Assembly: GCA_023451825.1 (NCBI GenBank)
Contig: JAEXYA010000029.1
Coordinates: 1 to 64,000, forward strand
From: Pseudomonadota bacterium
GTDB lineage: Bacteria; Pseudomonadota; Alphaproteobacteria; Rhizobiales; Xanthobacteraceae
Direction of reading: 5' to 3'
Length of the DNA stretch: 64,000 nt
Each line of letters opens with the position of its first letter. Within the stretch, counting starts at the first letter, position 1. Under the pieces are notes generated by a model, which made no database searches, was not told the DNA's origin, and saw only the letters and a list, made by a program, of their open reading frames with translations. Both the position numbers and the translations under genes were made by a program. Shown here piece by piece: positions 26,192-34,088 of this stretch.

Positions 26192-27364
26192 GTGCGCACG
26201 AAAGTTGCGATCATCGGTGCCGGTCCGGCGGGCATGCTGCTTGGGCAGTTGCTGCATTCCTATGGCATCGACAACGTCATCCTCGAACGCAAGGACCGCG
26301 ACTATGTGCTGGCGCGGATCCGGGCCGGCGTGCTCGAACAAGGCACTGTCGGCCTGCTGGAAAAACTGGGGATCACCGAACGGCTGCACCATGAAGGCCT
26401 GATCCATGACGGCATCGAACTTTTGTTCGGCGGCGTTCGCCATCGCATCGACCTGAAGACGGCCTCGGGCGGCAAGGTCGTCACCGTCTATGGCCAGACT
26501 GAAGTGACGCGCGACCTGATGGATGCACGCGAGGCCGCCGGCCTCACCACGGTCTACGACGCCGACAACGTCTCGCTGCACGATTTCGACGGCGCCACGC
26601 CGCGCGTCCGCTACGAGAAGGACGGCGTCAGCCACGAGATCTCCTGCGATTTCATCGCCGGCTGCGACGGCTTTCACGGCGCCAGCCGGCAGGCCGTTCC
26701 GGCCTCTGCCGTGCAGACCTATGAACGCGTCTATCCGTTCGGCTGGCTCGGCCTGCTGTCGGACACGCCGCCGGTGTCGCCGGAGTTGATCTACACCAAC
26801 CATGCCCGCGGATTTGCGCTCTGCTCGATGCGCTCAATGACCCGCAGTCGCTATTATGTGCAGTGCTCGCTCGATGAGAAAGTCGAGGACTGGACTGACG
26901 CCATGTTCTGGGACGAGCTGCGCCGCCGTCTCGATCCGGAGGCTGCGGAAAGCCTGGTCACCGGTCCTTCGCTTGAAAAGAGCATCGCCCCGCTGCGGAG
27001 TTTTGTTGCCGAGCCGATGCGTTTCGGCAAGCTGTTCCTGGCCGGCGACGCCGCCCATATCGTGCCCCCCACCGGCGCCAAGGGGCTCAATCTCGCAGCG
27101 TCCGACGTGCACTATCTCTCGATGGCGCTGCGCGAATTCTATGACGAGAAGTCGTCGGCGGGGCTCGACAATTATTCCGTCACGGCGCTGAAGCGCGTGT
27201 GGAAGGCCGTGCGCTTCTCGTGGTGGATGACCTCGATGATGCACCGTTTTCCCGATGCCGACGGTTTCGGCACCAAGCTGCAGCAGGCCGAACTCGATTA
27301 CGTCGTGCATTCCGACGTCGCACGCGCATCGCTGGCGGAGAACTATGTGGGGCTGCCGTATTAG
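26192..27364 (+). CDS. pobA: 4-hydroxybenzoate 3-monooxygenase
   Basis: This 390-aa FAD-dependent hydroxylase converts 4-hydroxybenzoate to protocatechuate with NADPH and oxygen. The dinucleotide motif GAGPAG is at residues 8-13, RIRAGVLEQGT is the segment typical of PobA, DFIAGCDGFHG is the second flavin motif and GDAAHIVPPTGAKGLN lies near residue 285. Length matches the family. The start is GTG at 26192 with GGGAG six bases upstream. It is divergent from the TRAP operon and is the step linking the hydroxycinnamate genes to ring cleavage. No ring-cleavage genes are in the window. Confidence 0.96.
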   Translation: MRTKVAIIGAGPAGMLLGQLLHSYGIDNVILERKDRDYVLARIRAGVLEQGTVGLLEKLGITERLHHEGLIHDGIELLFGGVRHRIDLKTASGGKVVTVYGQTEVTRDLMDAREAAGLTTVYDADNVSLHDFDGATPRVRYEKDGVSHEISCDFIAGCDGFHGASRQAVPASAVQTYERVYPFGWLGLLSDTPPVSPELIYTNHARGFALCSMRSMTRSRYYVQCSLDEKVEDWTDAMFWDELRRRLDPEAAESLVTGPSLEKSIAPLRSFVAEPMRFGKLFLAGDAAHIVPPTGAKGLNLAASDVHYLSMALREFYDEKSSAGLDNYSVTALKRVWKAVRFSWWMTSMMHRFPDADGFGTKLQQAELDYVVHSDVARASLAENYVGLPY

Positions 27365-27370
27365 CTCCCC

Positions 27371-27497
27371 TGTCATCCCGGCGAACGCCGGGATCCATAC
27401 ACGCTGTAGCAATGGTATGAGCGCATTAGACGTGGCTCCGGTCGCGTTCCAACTACGCCGACGCAGGTTATGGATCCCGGCGTTCGCCGGGATGACA
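27371..27497. repeat. Palindromic repeat, family F
   Basis: TGTCATCCCGGCGAACGCCG and CGGCGTTCGCCGGGATGACA are perfect outer arms; GGATCCATA/TATGGATCC pair next. Other copies are at 46519 and 53788. Confidence 0.9.
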
Positions 27498-27556
27498 TGT
27501 GCGTTTGAAACTTTGTTGGCCTGTCCTTCACGGCGTCCTTCGTTTCATATGCCGGC

Positions 27557-27970
27557 ATGACCGACATCATCCCAGACGGCTTCACGCCCCACCTCCGCAA
27601 ATCCCCGCTCACCGCGCCGTGGGAGCCGATCTATTCGAAAACCACTGACAGCGCCGTGATCCTCGGCCTGCGCATCGCCGAAGCTCACACCAATTCGCGC
27701 GGCATGGCCCATGGCGGGTTGATCACGGCCCTCGCCGACAATGCCATGGGCCTGAGCTGCGGCCATGTCGCCGGCGGCGGCACACGGTTGGTCACGGTGA
27801 ATCTGTCCGCGGATTTCCTCGGCCCGGCGAAAGTGGGGCAATGGCTGGAGATCACCACCGATGTGGTGAAGACCGGCAGTCGGCTGTGCTTTGCGCAGGC
27901 GCTGATCACGGCGGACGGCGTGCCATGTGCGCGGGCGAATGGGACGTTTAGCGTGGTGACGACGAAGTAG
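27557..27970 (+). CDS. PaaI-type hotdog-fold thioesterase
   Basis: This 137-aa protein has the hotdog thioesterase pattern GMAHGGLITALADNAMG, where the HGG motif and the following Asp form the active site, and VNLSADFLGPAK in the second half. Such enzymes hydrolyse acyl-CoA or hydroxyphenylacetyl-CoA-like thioesters and can recover CoA from dead-end aromatic thioesters. It lies 192 bases after pobA with a repeat between. Its stop codon TAG lies inside the left arm of the repeat at 27967. Confidence 0.9.
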   Translation: MTDIIPDGFTPHLRKSPLTAPWEPIYSKTTDSAVILGLRIAEAHTNSRGMAHGGLITALADNAMGLSCGHVAGGGTRLVTVNLSADFLGPAKVGQWLEITTDVVKTGSRLCFAQALITADGVPCARANGTFSVVTTK

Positions 27971-28053
27971 GGTGGGCAAAGCGAAGCGTGCCCACCATCA
28001 CCGGCTCAGCACTTGGAGGTGGGCACGTCGCTGCGCTCCTTTGCCCACCCTAC
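27967..28053. repeat. Palindromic repeat, family A
   Basis: GTAGGGTGGGCAAAGCGAAGCG and the matching right arm ending CCCACCCTAC. It occupies the whole space between convergent thioesterase and LysR genes and contributes both of their stop codons. Confidence 0.9.
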
Positions 28054-28958
28054 GAGTTGGCCCTCGCGCCAAAATGCCAATCCGTCGTCTCCACGGCCAG
28101 ATCGATGAAAGCCCGCACCTTGGCCGACAGCAGCCGTGAGGTGGGATAGACGATGTGGATCGGCACCGCCGGCTGCTCGAATTCCGCAAGCACTACTTTC
28201 AGCTTCCCCGCCGCCAGCGCTTCCGCGGCCTGATAGGCCAGCACACGCGTCAGGCCGCCGCCCTGCGCCGCATGCCAGATGGCGGCATCCGCGACATTGC
28301 AGATGAAGCGCGGCGAATAGGACACGCGAACATCCTGGCCGTCGCGCACGAACCGCCATTCCGGCGAGACGACCGCCGCGCCGAAGTGAATCGTGTCATG
28401 CTCGGCGATCGCCTCCGGCAGCTTCGGCTCGCCGCGGCGCTTCAGATAATCCGGCGACGCCACCACGATCCGCCGCATATCCCCCACCTGCCGCGCCACC
28501 AGGCTGGAATCGGCGAGATCGCCGACGCGGACGGCGGCATCGACGCCTTCTTCCACCAGATTGACCATGCGATCATTCAGCCTGAGTTCGCCGGAGACGT
28601 CTGGATAGCGCTGCAGATAGGCCGACATCAGCGGCGTCACATGCAGCCGCCCGAAGCCCACGGGTGCTGCGACTGTCAATCGCCCGCTCGGCTGCGCCTG
28701 CTCGGCCTGCGCCGCCCCATCCGCTTCCTCGAGATCGGCCAGGATGCGCCGCGCCCGCTCCAGATAGCGCGCGCCGACATCGGTGAGTGTCACCGAGCGC
28801 GTGGTCCGTTGCAGCAGCCGCGCGCCCAGCCGCTCCTCCAGCGCTGCCACCAGCCGCGTGACGGCAGAGGCCGAAATGCCGAGACGCCGCGCCGCAGGCG
28901 CAAAGCCCTGCAGGTCGGCGACAGCGACAAAGGCGGTCATGGCTTCGATGCGATCCAA
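28050..28958 (-). CDS. LysR-family transcriptional regulator
   Basis: This protein of about 302 aa has an N-terminal winged helix-turn-helix (GFAPAARRLGISASAVTRLVAALE) followed by a LysR substrate domain. The common start of this subgroup, (M)DRIEAMTAFV, corresponds to a TTG at 28958 preceded by TTGGGAGAG at good spacing; the ATG at 28940 is the alternative. It belongs to the AaeR/DsdC-like group with the ARLLQRTTRSVTLTDVG linker. It is divergent from the PNPOx-like gene at 29209, its most likely target. Its last codon is formed by the neighbouring repeat. Confidence 0.9.
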   Translation of the reverse strand: MDRIEAMTAFVAVADLQGFAPAARRLGISASAVTRLVAALEERLGARLLQRTTRSVTLTDVGARYLERARRILADLEEADGAAQAEQAQPSGRLTVAAPVGFGRLHVTPLMSAYLQRYPDVSGELRLNDRMVNLVEEGVDAAVRVGDLADSSLVARQVGDMRRIVVASPDYLKRRGEPKLPEAIAEHDTIHFGAAVVSPEWRFVRDGQDVRVSYSPRFICNVADAAIWHAAQGGGLTRVLAYQAAEALAAGKLKVVLAEFEQPAVPIHIVYPTSRLLSAKVRAFIDLAVETTDWHFGARANS

Positions 28959-28979
28959 TGCACTCTCCCAACTACTCTG

Positions 28980-29092
28980 CCCCTCACCCTGAGGAGCGCG
29001 CATCGCGCGCGTCTCGAAGGGTGGCCACGCACTCCGAGCCCGGCCAGCTCATGGTTCGAGACGGCGCTTCGCGCCTCCTCACCATGAGGAGC
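28980..29092. repeat. Palindromic repeat, family D
   Basis: CCTCACCCTGAGGAGCGCGC and GCGCCTCCTCACCATGAGG arms, with CTCGAAGGGTGG and CATGGTTCGAGACGGCG inside. It lies in the LysR/PNPOx divergent spacer, in inverse orientation to the copies at 36487, 37860, 39228, 40502 and 51179. Confidence 0.8.
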
Positions 29093-29208
29093 GGAGTTTA
29101 GTCGCCCACCACTATTCCAATATCCGCAACAATGAAGTGTCAATCGCGATGATTGTTGCGAACACGGCCAAGGGCCATATTCCGGCGTGAAAACGAAAGG
29201 TGGCTCAA

Positions 29209-29847
29209 ATGTCCGACACCCATGTCTATACGAGCGACGTCGCCTTCACGCCCGCCGTCAAGGCGATCCAGGCCCGCAAGGGCTCGCGGAAGTCCTATGC
29301 CCATGTGGAAGAGAGCGGCGGCTGGCAGAGCGAGATCGACGACAACCTCGCGGAATTCCTCGCGCACACCAACAGCTTCTATCTCGCGACGGCGAGTGCC
29401 GACGGCCAGCCCTATATGCAGCATCGCGGCGGCCCGAAAGGCTTCATCAAGGTGCTCGACAAGCACACGATCGCCTTCGCCGATTTCAGCGGCAACCGGC
29501 AATATATCACGCAAGGGAATCTGACCGAGAACCCGAAGGCAAACATCTTCATCATGGACTACGTGCATCGTCGCCGTGTGAAGATCTGGGGCACCGCGAA
29601 AGTGATCGAGGATGACAAGGCCTTGATCGATTCGATGATGCCAAAAGGTTATCGCGCGCGGCCCGAGCAGGTGATCCTGTTCACCGTATCGGCCTGGGAT
29701 ACGAATTGCCCGCAGCACATTCCGCAGAAATTCGATGCGGCCGATGTGGCGCAGGCTGTGGCCCAGCGTGATGCGCGGATCGCGGAATTGGAAGCGGAGT
29801 TGGCGAGTCTCAAGCAAACCTTGTCGTCACCCGGCTTGACCGGGTGA
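29209..29847 (+). CDS. Pyridoxamine 5'-phosphate oxidase-family (PNPOx-like) protein
   Basis: This 212-aa FMN-binding split-barrel protein is not PdxH, which is at 58744. Core strands NSFYLATASADGQPYMQHRGGPKGFI and IFIMDYVHRRRVKIWGTAKV match the general PNPOx family, which includes flavin- and heme-binding proteins of varied function. The start at 29209 follows AAAGG. A coiled segment of about 25 residues (ARIAELEAELASLKQ) precedes the end. The final residues are encoded by the palindromic repeat at 29823, showing that the repeat has invaded the 3' end of the gene. Confidence 0.85.
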   Translation: MSDTHVYTSDVAFTPAVKAIQARKGSRKSYAHVEESGGWQSEIDDNLAEFLAHTNSFYLATASADGQPYMQHRGGPKGFIKVLDKHTIAFADFSGNRQYITQGNLTENPKANIFIMDYVHRRRVKIWGTAKVIEDDKALIDSMMPKGYRARPEQVILFTVSAWDTNCPQHIPQKFDAADVAQAVAQRDARIAELEAELASLKQTLSSPGLTG

Positions 29848-29854
29848 CCCAGTA
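29823..29854. repeat. Palindromic repeat, family G (short form)
   Basis: GTCGTCACCCGG and CCGGGTGACCCAGTA flank TTGA. It overlaps the last eight codons and stop of the PNPOx-like gene. A longer relative lies at 48251-48351. Confidence 0.75.
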
Positions 29855-29863
29855 GCCATTGCT

Positions 29864-29950
29864 GTAGGGTGGGCAAAGCGCAGCGTGCCCACCACGTCTT
29901 GCGCAGCGCCTGTCGGTGGGCACGTCGCTTCTCTCCTTTGCCCACCCTAC
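29864..29950. repeat. Palindromic repeat, family A
   Basis: GTAGGGTGGGCAAAG and CTTTGCCCACCCTAC outer arms with CGTGCCCACC/GGTGGGCACG inside. Only ten bases separate it from the family G copy to the left. Confidence 0.85.
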
Positions 29951-29965
29951 ATCCTGCGAGATTGA

Positions 29966-30694
29966 TCACGCCGCCTCAGCCTGACGCTGCCACATATGCT
30001 CCGGATAAAACTCCGCCATCATGCGATCCACATAGGCCGTGAGATTGCCGAAATGCAGCAACCGCACCCGCAGCGGCGATTCGAAATACGGCGTCATGAT
30101 GCCGGCAAGTATCGCGAAGGCCGTGGCATCGACGCCGCAGGGGCGTTCACCCATCAGATAGGGTTTTGCCGCCAAGAGCAGCGACAGCGCCATCAGCGAG
30201 CGGCTGACGAGTTCGAGCGCCTCTTCCGGCGAATGGCGGCCGAGACCATTGGCCAGATAGTTCTGCGCCACCTGCGCACGCACCGCCGCGCAGACGCCCA
30301 GGCGCTGGACTTCGGGCACGATGTCGAAGAAACGCGCCGGACCCTTGGCAAAATTCGTGTCATCCAGCCAGCGCGCATTGACAAGGCCCAGACAGACCTG
30401 ATTTTCCAGCATGCGCTCGATCGCCCAGGCCTGCGCGCGCTGGGCGAGATCGAGGCCATCATCGAAATCGACGCCGTATTTGCGCTCCAGATGCGCGCGG
30501 ATGAAGGTGGAATCGGCGATCACCTCGGCGCCATCGTCGATGAATGGGAGCTGACCTTTCGGTGAGTCCGTCGGCCGCGATGGCTGCTTGGTATAGGCGA
30601 GCCCTGCCATCTTGAGCTGGACCTCCGTCTTGGTGACGAAGGGGCTGATTTCCGGCAGGCCAAAGCCCGCACCTGCGCCGTGCAGCGTGATCAT
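29966..30694 (-). CDS. Glutathione S-transferase-like protein
   Basis: This 242-aa protein has an N-terminal thioredoxin-like half (SPFVTKTEVQLKMAGLAYT, then GQLPFIDDGAEVIADSTFI, where the cis-Pro and the following Asp-Ser form the glutathione site) and an all-helical C-terminal half. The pattern resembles the Fax/metaxin-like GST group. Substrate is unknown. The gene stands alone, convergent with the PNPOx-like gene and codirectional with the small ORF upstream. Confidence 0.85.
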   Translation of the reverse strand: MITLHGAGAGFGLPEISPFVTKTEVQLKMAGLAYTKQPSRPTDSPKGQLPFIDDGAEVIADSTFIRAHLERKYGVDFDDGLDLAQRAQAWAIERMLENQVCLGLVNARWLDDTNFAKGPARFFDIVPEVQRLGVCAAVRAQVAQNYLANGLGRHSPEEALELVSRSLMALSLLLAAKPYLMGERPCGVDATAFAILAGIMTPYFESPLRVRLLHFGNLTAYVDRMMAEFYPEHMWQRQAEAA

Positions 30695-30751
30695 GTCGTT
30701 CTCCCGTTGGTGGTGATTGATGTCTAGCGAGGTGCTGCTGCCAACGTGGTG

Positions 30752-30940
30752 TCAGTAGCGGATAGAGCCGATCCGGCGTCGCGCCTGCGTCAGCCCCGCG
30801 GACACCATCCGGCAGACCATGCCGAACAGCGCCCAGCGCCAGTCGCTGGCCATCAGGATGATTGCGCGCTCCAGCAGCCAGGCGCGCAGGCGCCAGAGCC
30901 GATCGTCTTGGGGACAGCCCAGGCTTTCGAATGCGTTCAT
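30752..30940 (-). CDS. Small hypothetical protein, 62 aa
   Basis: I do not recognise this 62-aa protein. It starts MNAFESLG, is rich in Trp, Arg and Leu (RLWRLRAWLLERAI; SDWRWALFGMVCRM), and has one short weakly hydrophobic stretch that could lie on a membrane surface. The ATG at 30940 has an excellent ribosome site (GGAAGGA) eight bases upstream, which is the main reason for calling it. It is divergent from the WYL regulator, 88 bases away, and could be its target. Confidence 0.55.
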   Translation of the reverse strand: MNAFESLGCPQDDRLWRLRAWLLERAIILMASDWRWALFGMVCRMVSAGLTQARRRIGSIRY

Positions 30941-31028
30941 GGCAGGAATCCTTCCGTGTTCGGGGTTGGTTCCTGTATGACGGACCCCTGCTGCCAACAT
31001 GCTGTCAGCAGTGTGCAACGAGGACATC

Positions 31029-31727
31029 ATGAGACGCGCCGATCGCCTGTTTCAGATCATCCAGGTGCTGCGACGGACGCAGAAGCCACTGACGGCCGAC
31101 GCCATCGCTGCCGAGCTGGAGACGTCCAAGCGCACCATCTATCGCGATATCGCGACCCTGATGGGCCAGCGCGTGCCGATTCGCGGCGAGGCCGGCATGG
31201 GCTATATTCTCGAAAGCGGTTTTGACATGCCGCCCTTGATGCTGACGCCGGATGAGATCGAGGCCGCCGTGCTCGGCGCCCAATGGGTGATGGGCCATGC
31301 CGATCCGGCGCTCGCAACAGCGGCGAAGGATTTGATCGCCAAGATCGCGGATACCGTGCCGGAAAAACTCCGCCCCTTCGTGCTGGAGCCGGCAAGCCGC
31401 GCCCGGCCGCATTTCCGCGGCACGCCGGACGCGCTCGATATGGTGCAGATGCGCGCGCATATTCACGCCGGCAAGAAGGTGCGGCTCTGCTACCGCGACG
31501 AATCCGGCCGCGACAGCGAGCGCATCATCTGGCCGATCGCCGTCGGCTATCTCGAAGCCGTGCGACTGCTCGCCGCCTGGTGCGAGCTGCGCAGCGATTT
31601 CCGCAGTTTTCGCACCGATCGCGCGGTGACGGCGGAATATCTCGATGAAAAATACCCCGAACGTCGCGAAGTGCTGCGCAGCCGCTGGCGCAAGACCCTG
31701 GCATGGGAACCGCCGACCGACGCCTGA
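31029..31727 (+). CDS. YafY-type HTH and WYL-domain transcriptional regulator
   Basis: This 232-aa protein has an N-terminal winged helix (ADRLFQIIQVLRR, then LTADAIAAELETSKRTIYRD) and a C-terminal WYL-type domain (HIHAGKKVRLCYRDESG, then WPIAVGYLEAVRLLAAWCELR). WYL proteins often sense nucleotides or small ligands and regulate nearby genes. The ATG at 31029 follows GAGGA. The divergent small ORF and the GST gene are candidate targets. Confidence 0.9.
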   Translation: MRRADRLFQIIQVLRRTQKPLTADAIAAELETSKRTIYRDIATLMGQRVPIRGEAGMGYILESGFDMPPLMLTPDEIEAAVLGAQWVMGHADPALATAAKDLIAKIADTVPEKLRPFVLEPASRARPHFRGTPDALDMVQMRAHIHAGKKVRLCYRDESGRDSERIIWPIAVGYLEAVRLLAAWCELRSDFRSFRTDRAVTAEYLDEKYPERREVLRSRWRKTLAWEPPTDA

Positions 31728-31767
31728 GCATCTGGCGAGAGCCGTTCGATCGCGCTAAACCGCGCGC

Positions 31768-32097
31768 ATGACGACCACCGCTCCCATCGATGAAGCAAGC
31801 CCGTGCCAGGCCTGCGGCGCCTGCTGCTCCTATTCGAGCAACTGGCCGCGCTTCACCATCGAGGATGATGCGGAGCTCGATCTGATTCCGGCGAAATTCG
31901 TGAATGAGCGTCAGTCAGGCATGCGCTGCGATGGCGATCGCTGCAGCGCGCTGAATGGCAAGGTCGGAGAATTTGTCGCTTGCGGAATCTATGAGATCCG
32001 GCCGGATGTCTGCCGGACCTGCATGCCCGGCGATCCCGAATGCGCCATGGCGCGGCGCCGCCACGGACTGCCGGTCCTGGCAGCCCCGGATTGGTAG
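31768..32097 (+). CDS. YkgJ-family cysteine-cluster protein
   Basis: This 109-aa protein carries the CxxCxxCC signature in CQACGACCSYSS, plus later Cys residues in MRCDGDRCSAL, CGIYEIRPDVCRTC and CAMARRRHG. These are expected to hold a metal, zinc or an iron-sulfur cluster, as in the CxxCxxCC/UPF0153 family. Its function is unknown. Its stop is one base away from the stop of the convergent gene at 32099. Confidence 0.88.
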   Translation: MTTTAPIDEASPCQACGACCSYSSNWPRFTIEDDAELDLIPAKFVNERQSGMRCDGDRCSALNGKVGEFVACGIYEIRPDVCRTCMPGDPECAMARRRHGLPVLAAPDW

Positions 32098-32098
32098 C

Positions 32099-32512
32099 TT
32101 AAGCGATAACGCGATCGCGCTCGGTTTCGATCTCGTCGTCGAGATCGTCATCCAGCGGCGCCAGTGTCGAGAGCGGCTTGGTCGACAGCGTGATCGCCTT
32201 GCGGCTGCTATAGGCCGAGACCGACACGCTGCGCACCGCAGGTGCTTCATGCGCGAGCGCATATAGCGTGGAGCCGACACGGCCGCCATGCTCGATCAGC
32301 TCGCGCTCACTGCAGCTCGATGCGATGGAGATCGCAAGCGCATGCATGTGATTGCGGCGATAGCAGAACAGCGCCAGCATCGCGCGCACGTCCGAGGGCA
32401 CGCTGGCAACGAGATGGGGCAGGCCATTTTCATTCGCACGATACATCGCACCGAGCAGGTCATCACTGACGGGGCAACGATCGTTCTCAAAAGCTTGACG
32501 GCTGGACCACAT
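32099..32512 (-). CDS. Hypothetical protein, 137 aa
   Basis: I do not recognise a family. The 137-aa protein has no signal peptide or membrane helix. A helical middle (SDVRAMLALFCYRRNHMHALAI) resembles short regulatory proteins common in rhizobia, and the end is very acidic (LAPLDDDLDDEIETERD). The start at 32512 has GAGGAGAA six bases upstream, so expression is credible. It is convergent with the YkgJ gene. Confidence 0.7.
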   Translation of the reverse strand: MWSSRQAFENDRCPVSDDLLGAMYRANENGLPHLVASVPSDVRAMLALFCYRRNHMHALAISIASSCSERELIEHGGRVGSTLYALAHEAPAVRSVSVSAYSSRKAITLSTKPLSTLAPLDDDLDDEIETERDRVIA

Positions 32513-32668
32513 GGGTTGTTCTCCTCGATGATGAGGATGCGGTTCAATTTGCTAACGTGCGGTTAACCAATAGCCTTAACGGCCGGGTGCGACTCTTGCG
32601 CAACAGTGGTAAATATGGCAGCGCCCGCCACAAGCCTGACGCAAGCTTGCCGCAACAATTTCCGGCAC

Positions 32669-33070
32669 TCAGCTGTTTGCGACGATGTAAATGGCGAGAA
32701 AAAAGCCGGTCAGATGGTGCAAGGCCTGGTCGATTCCGATCAGCCACCAGAACCAGCGGGTGTCCGACGTGACGCTGTAATGCGCGACTGTCCACCCTTT
32801 GCAGCGGTCGATGGTGATGTGGATCGCGAAATCGACCAGCCCGAGAAACCAGAGTTTGGGCTGAACGGCCACGATGATCGCGGTCGTCAGCACGCCGTGA
32901 ATCGCGCAATGAATGAGCAGCGGCAGCGCCCAGCCGGTCTTCTGATCCTTGCCCATTGCGAGCCAGGCATTCTGTAGGATGAAGTCCGCGATGACGTGTT
33001 TCACCGTCAGCGCGAGCATCCAGCCGACAAGCCCACCCAGAGCAATCGACGACGACATTGCAGGAAACAC
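32669..33070 (-). CDS. DUF3307-family membrane protein
   Basis: This 133-aa protein is integral to the membrane, with four hydrophobic segments and the DUF3307 hallmarks KHVIADFILQN near the first helix and IHITIDRCKGW, whose His/Asp residues are conserved, then IDQALHHLTGF. The function of the family is not known. A GTG at 33070 with GAAGAGGGG upstream is favoured; an ATG at 33058 lacks a ribosome site. It lies 157 bases downstream of the DUF6537-like gene on the same strand. Confidence 0.85.
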   Translation of the reverse strand: MFPAMSSSIALGGLVGWMLALTVKHVIADFILQNAWLAMGKDQKTGWALPLLIHCAIHGVLTTAIIVAVQPKLWFLGLVDFAIHITIDRCKGWTVAHYSVTSDTRWFWWLIGIDQALHHLTGFFLAIYIVANS

Positions 33071-33227
33071 GCTGGCCCCTCTTCGCAGTCACGGCAAACC
33101 GGATTTCAAGCCGGCTGTCGCTCGCCCTATTTATGACACCGCTGCGCCGGGAATGCACGCCGCGGAACCGGGAAACTCACCGTATCGTGTGGTGCCTTTT
33201 GCCACGGCGTCAATGCGCTCGCGCATA

Positions 33228-34073
33228 TCAATGCGCCAAAGCATGGCCGCGCATCTCGATGATCGCCTCGCGCAATTGCTCTCCCTTGGGATCACGCGGC
33301 ACTGCACGGGCCCGCTCCATGGCGCCCGACAAATCCGCAATATCGAGCACGCCGTCGAAACTCGGCTTGGCGAGCCCGTCGATGATCTGGTGCCATGCCG
33401 CCATGCCATGGCGGTAGCTGGTGCCATAGCCTTCGATCATGGTGGCCGAGCGCACCACCGCTTCCACCGCATCCGGACGCTTGGTCAACGCACGATCAAT
33501 CATATGCAGCCAGCGCTCGACCCAGACGCGCTCCATCTCATACCGTGTCGACAAGCGGCGCCAGTGCCGCAGCCAGGCTTCGAATTCCAGGCGCTTAATG
33601 CCGACGATACTCGCTTTGCTGAACCGGATCTGCACGGTGCGATGTGCGCAATAGACGCGCTCCAACAGCCGCATCGCAGGCTTGCCGACAATATCCGGCA
33701 GCGATGACACCAGCTCATCGAGGCGGAAGCGGCGCTTGTCTACGACGGACTTGCGGCCGGGCGTCACGGGCTCCTGCAGTTTCAATTGCGCGATGCGGAT
33801 GGGATCGAGATAGCCCATGCGCTCCTTGAGCAATTGCGCGATCTCCGCGAACAACTCATCATCAACACCGCGTTTGCCGATGAAGCGACGCAACCGATCG
33901 CAATACAGCTGCGCATAGGCCTCGCTCTGATAATCGATCAGCAGCGCAACGCCATCCTGAGCGATCAACCTCACGGCTGCGGGCAGCCCGACCGGATATT
34001 CGACCGACGCAACATCATTGATCCCCGCGATCTCGCGGATGGTCGACCGAATGACATTGGTGAAGCTCGCCAC
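33228..34073 (-). CDS. Stand-alone DUF6537-like protein (indolepyruvate oxidoreductase C-terminal domain type)
   Basis: This 281-aa soluble protein resembles the C-terminal DUF6537 region found at the end of indolepyruvate ferredoxin oxidoreductase chains in alphaproteobacteria. Shared features as I remember them are LLKERMGYLDPIRIAQLKL near residue 85, LEFEAWLRHWRRLSTRYEME near 165 and ATMIEGYGTSYRHGM near 215. No thiamine-diphosphate or ferredoxin domain is present in this protein or next to it. A GTG start at 34073 has TAGGAGT upstream. It starts 15 bases after the cyclic-nucleotide-binding gene, so the two are probably one operon. The family call is from memory and needs a profile search. 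Confidence 0.6.
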   Translation of the reverse strand: MASFTNVIRSTIREIAGINDVASVEYPVGLPAAVRLIAQDGVALLIDYQSEAYAQLYCDRLRRFIGKRGVDDELFAEIAQLLKERMGYLDPIRIAQLKLQEPVTPGRKSVVDKRRFRLDELVSSLPDIVGKPAMRLLERVYCAHRTVQIRFSKASIVGIKRLEFEAWLRHWRRLSTRYEMERVWVERWLHMIDRALTKRPDAVEAVVRSATMIEGYGTSYRHGMAAWHQIIDGLAKPSFDGVLDIADLSGAMERARAVPRDPKGEQLREAIIEMRGHALAH

Positions 34074-34088
34074 GATGACTCCTAACGA

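Noticed and set aside
29209..29847. Second pdxH
   Set aside because: It has the general split-barrel fold but lacks the PdxH segments (RMVLMKGFD and the C-terminal RLHDRIEF) that are present in the gene at 58744.
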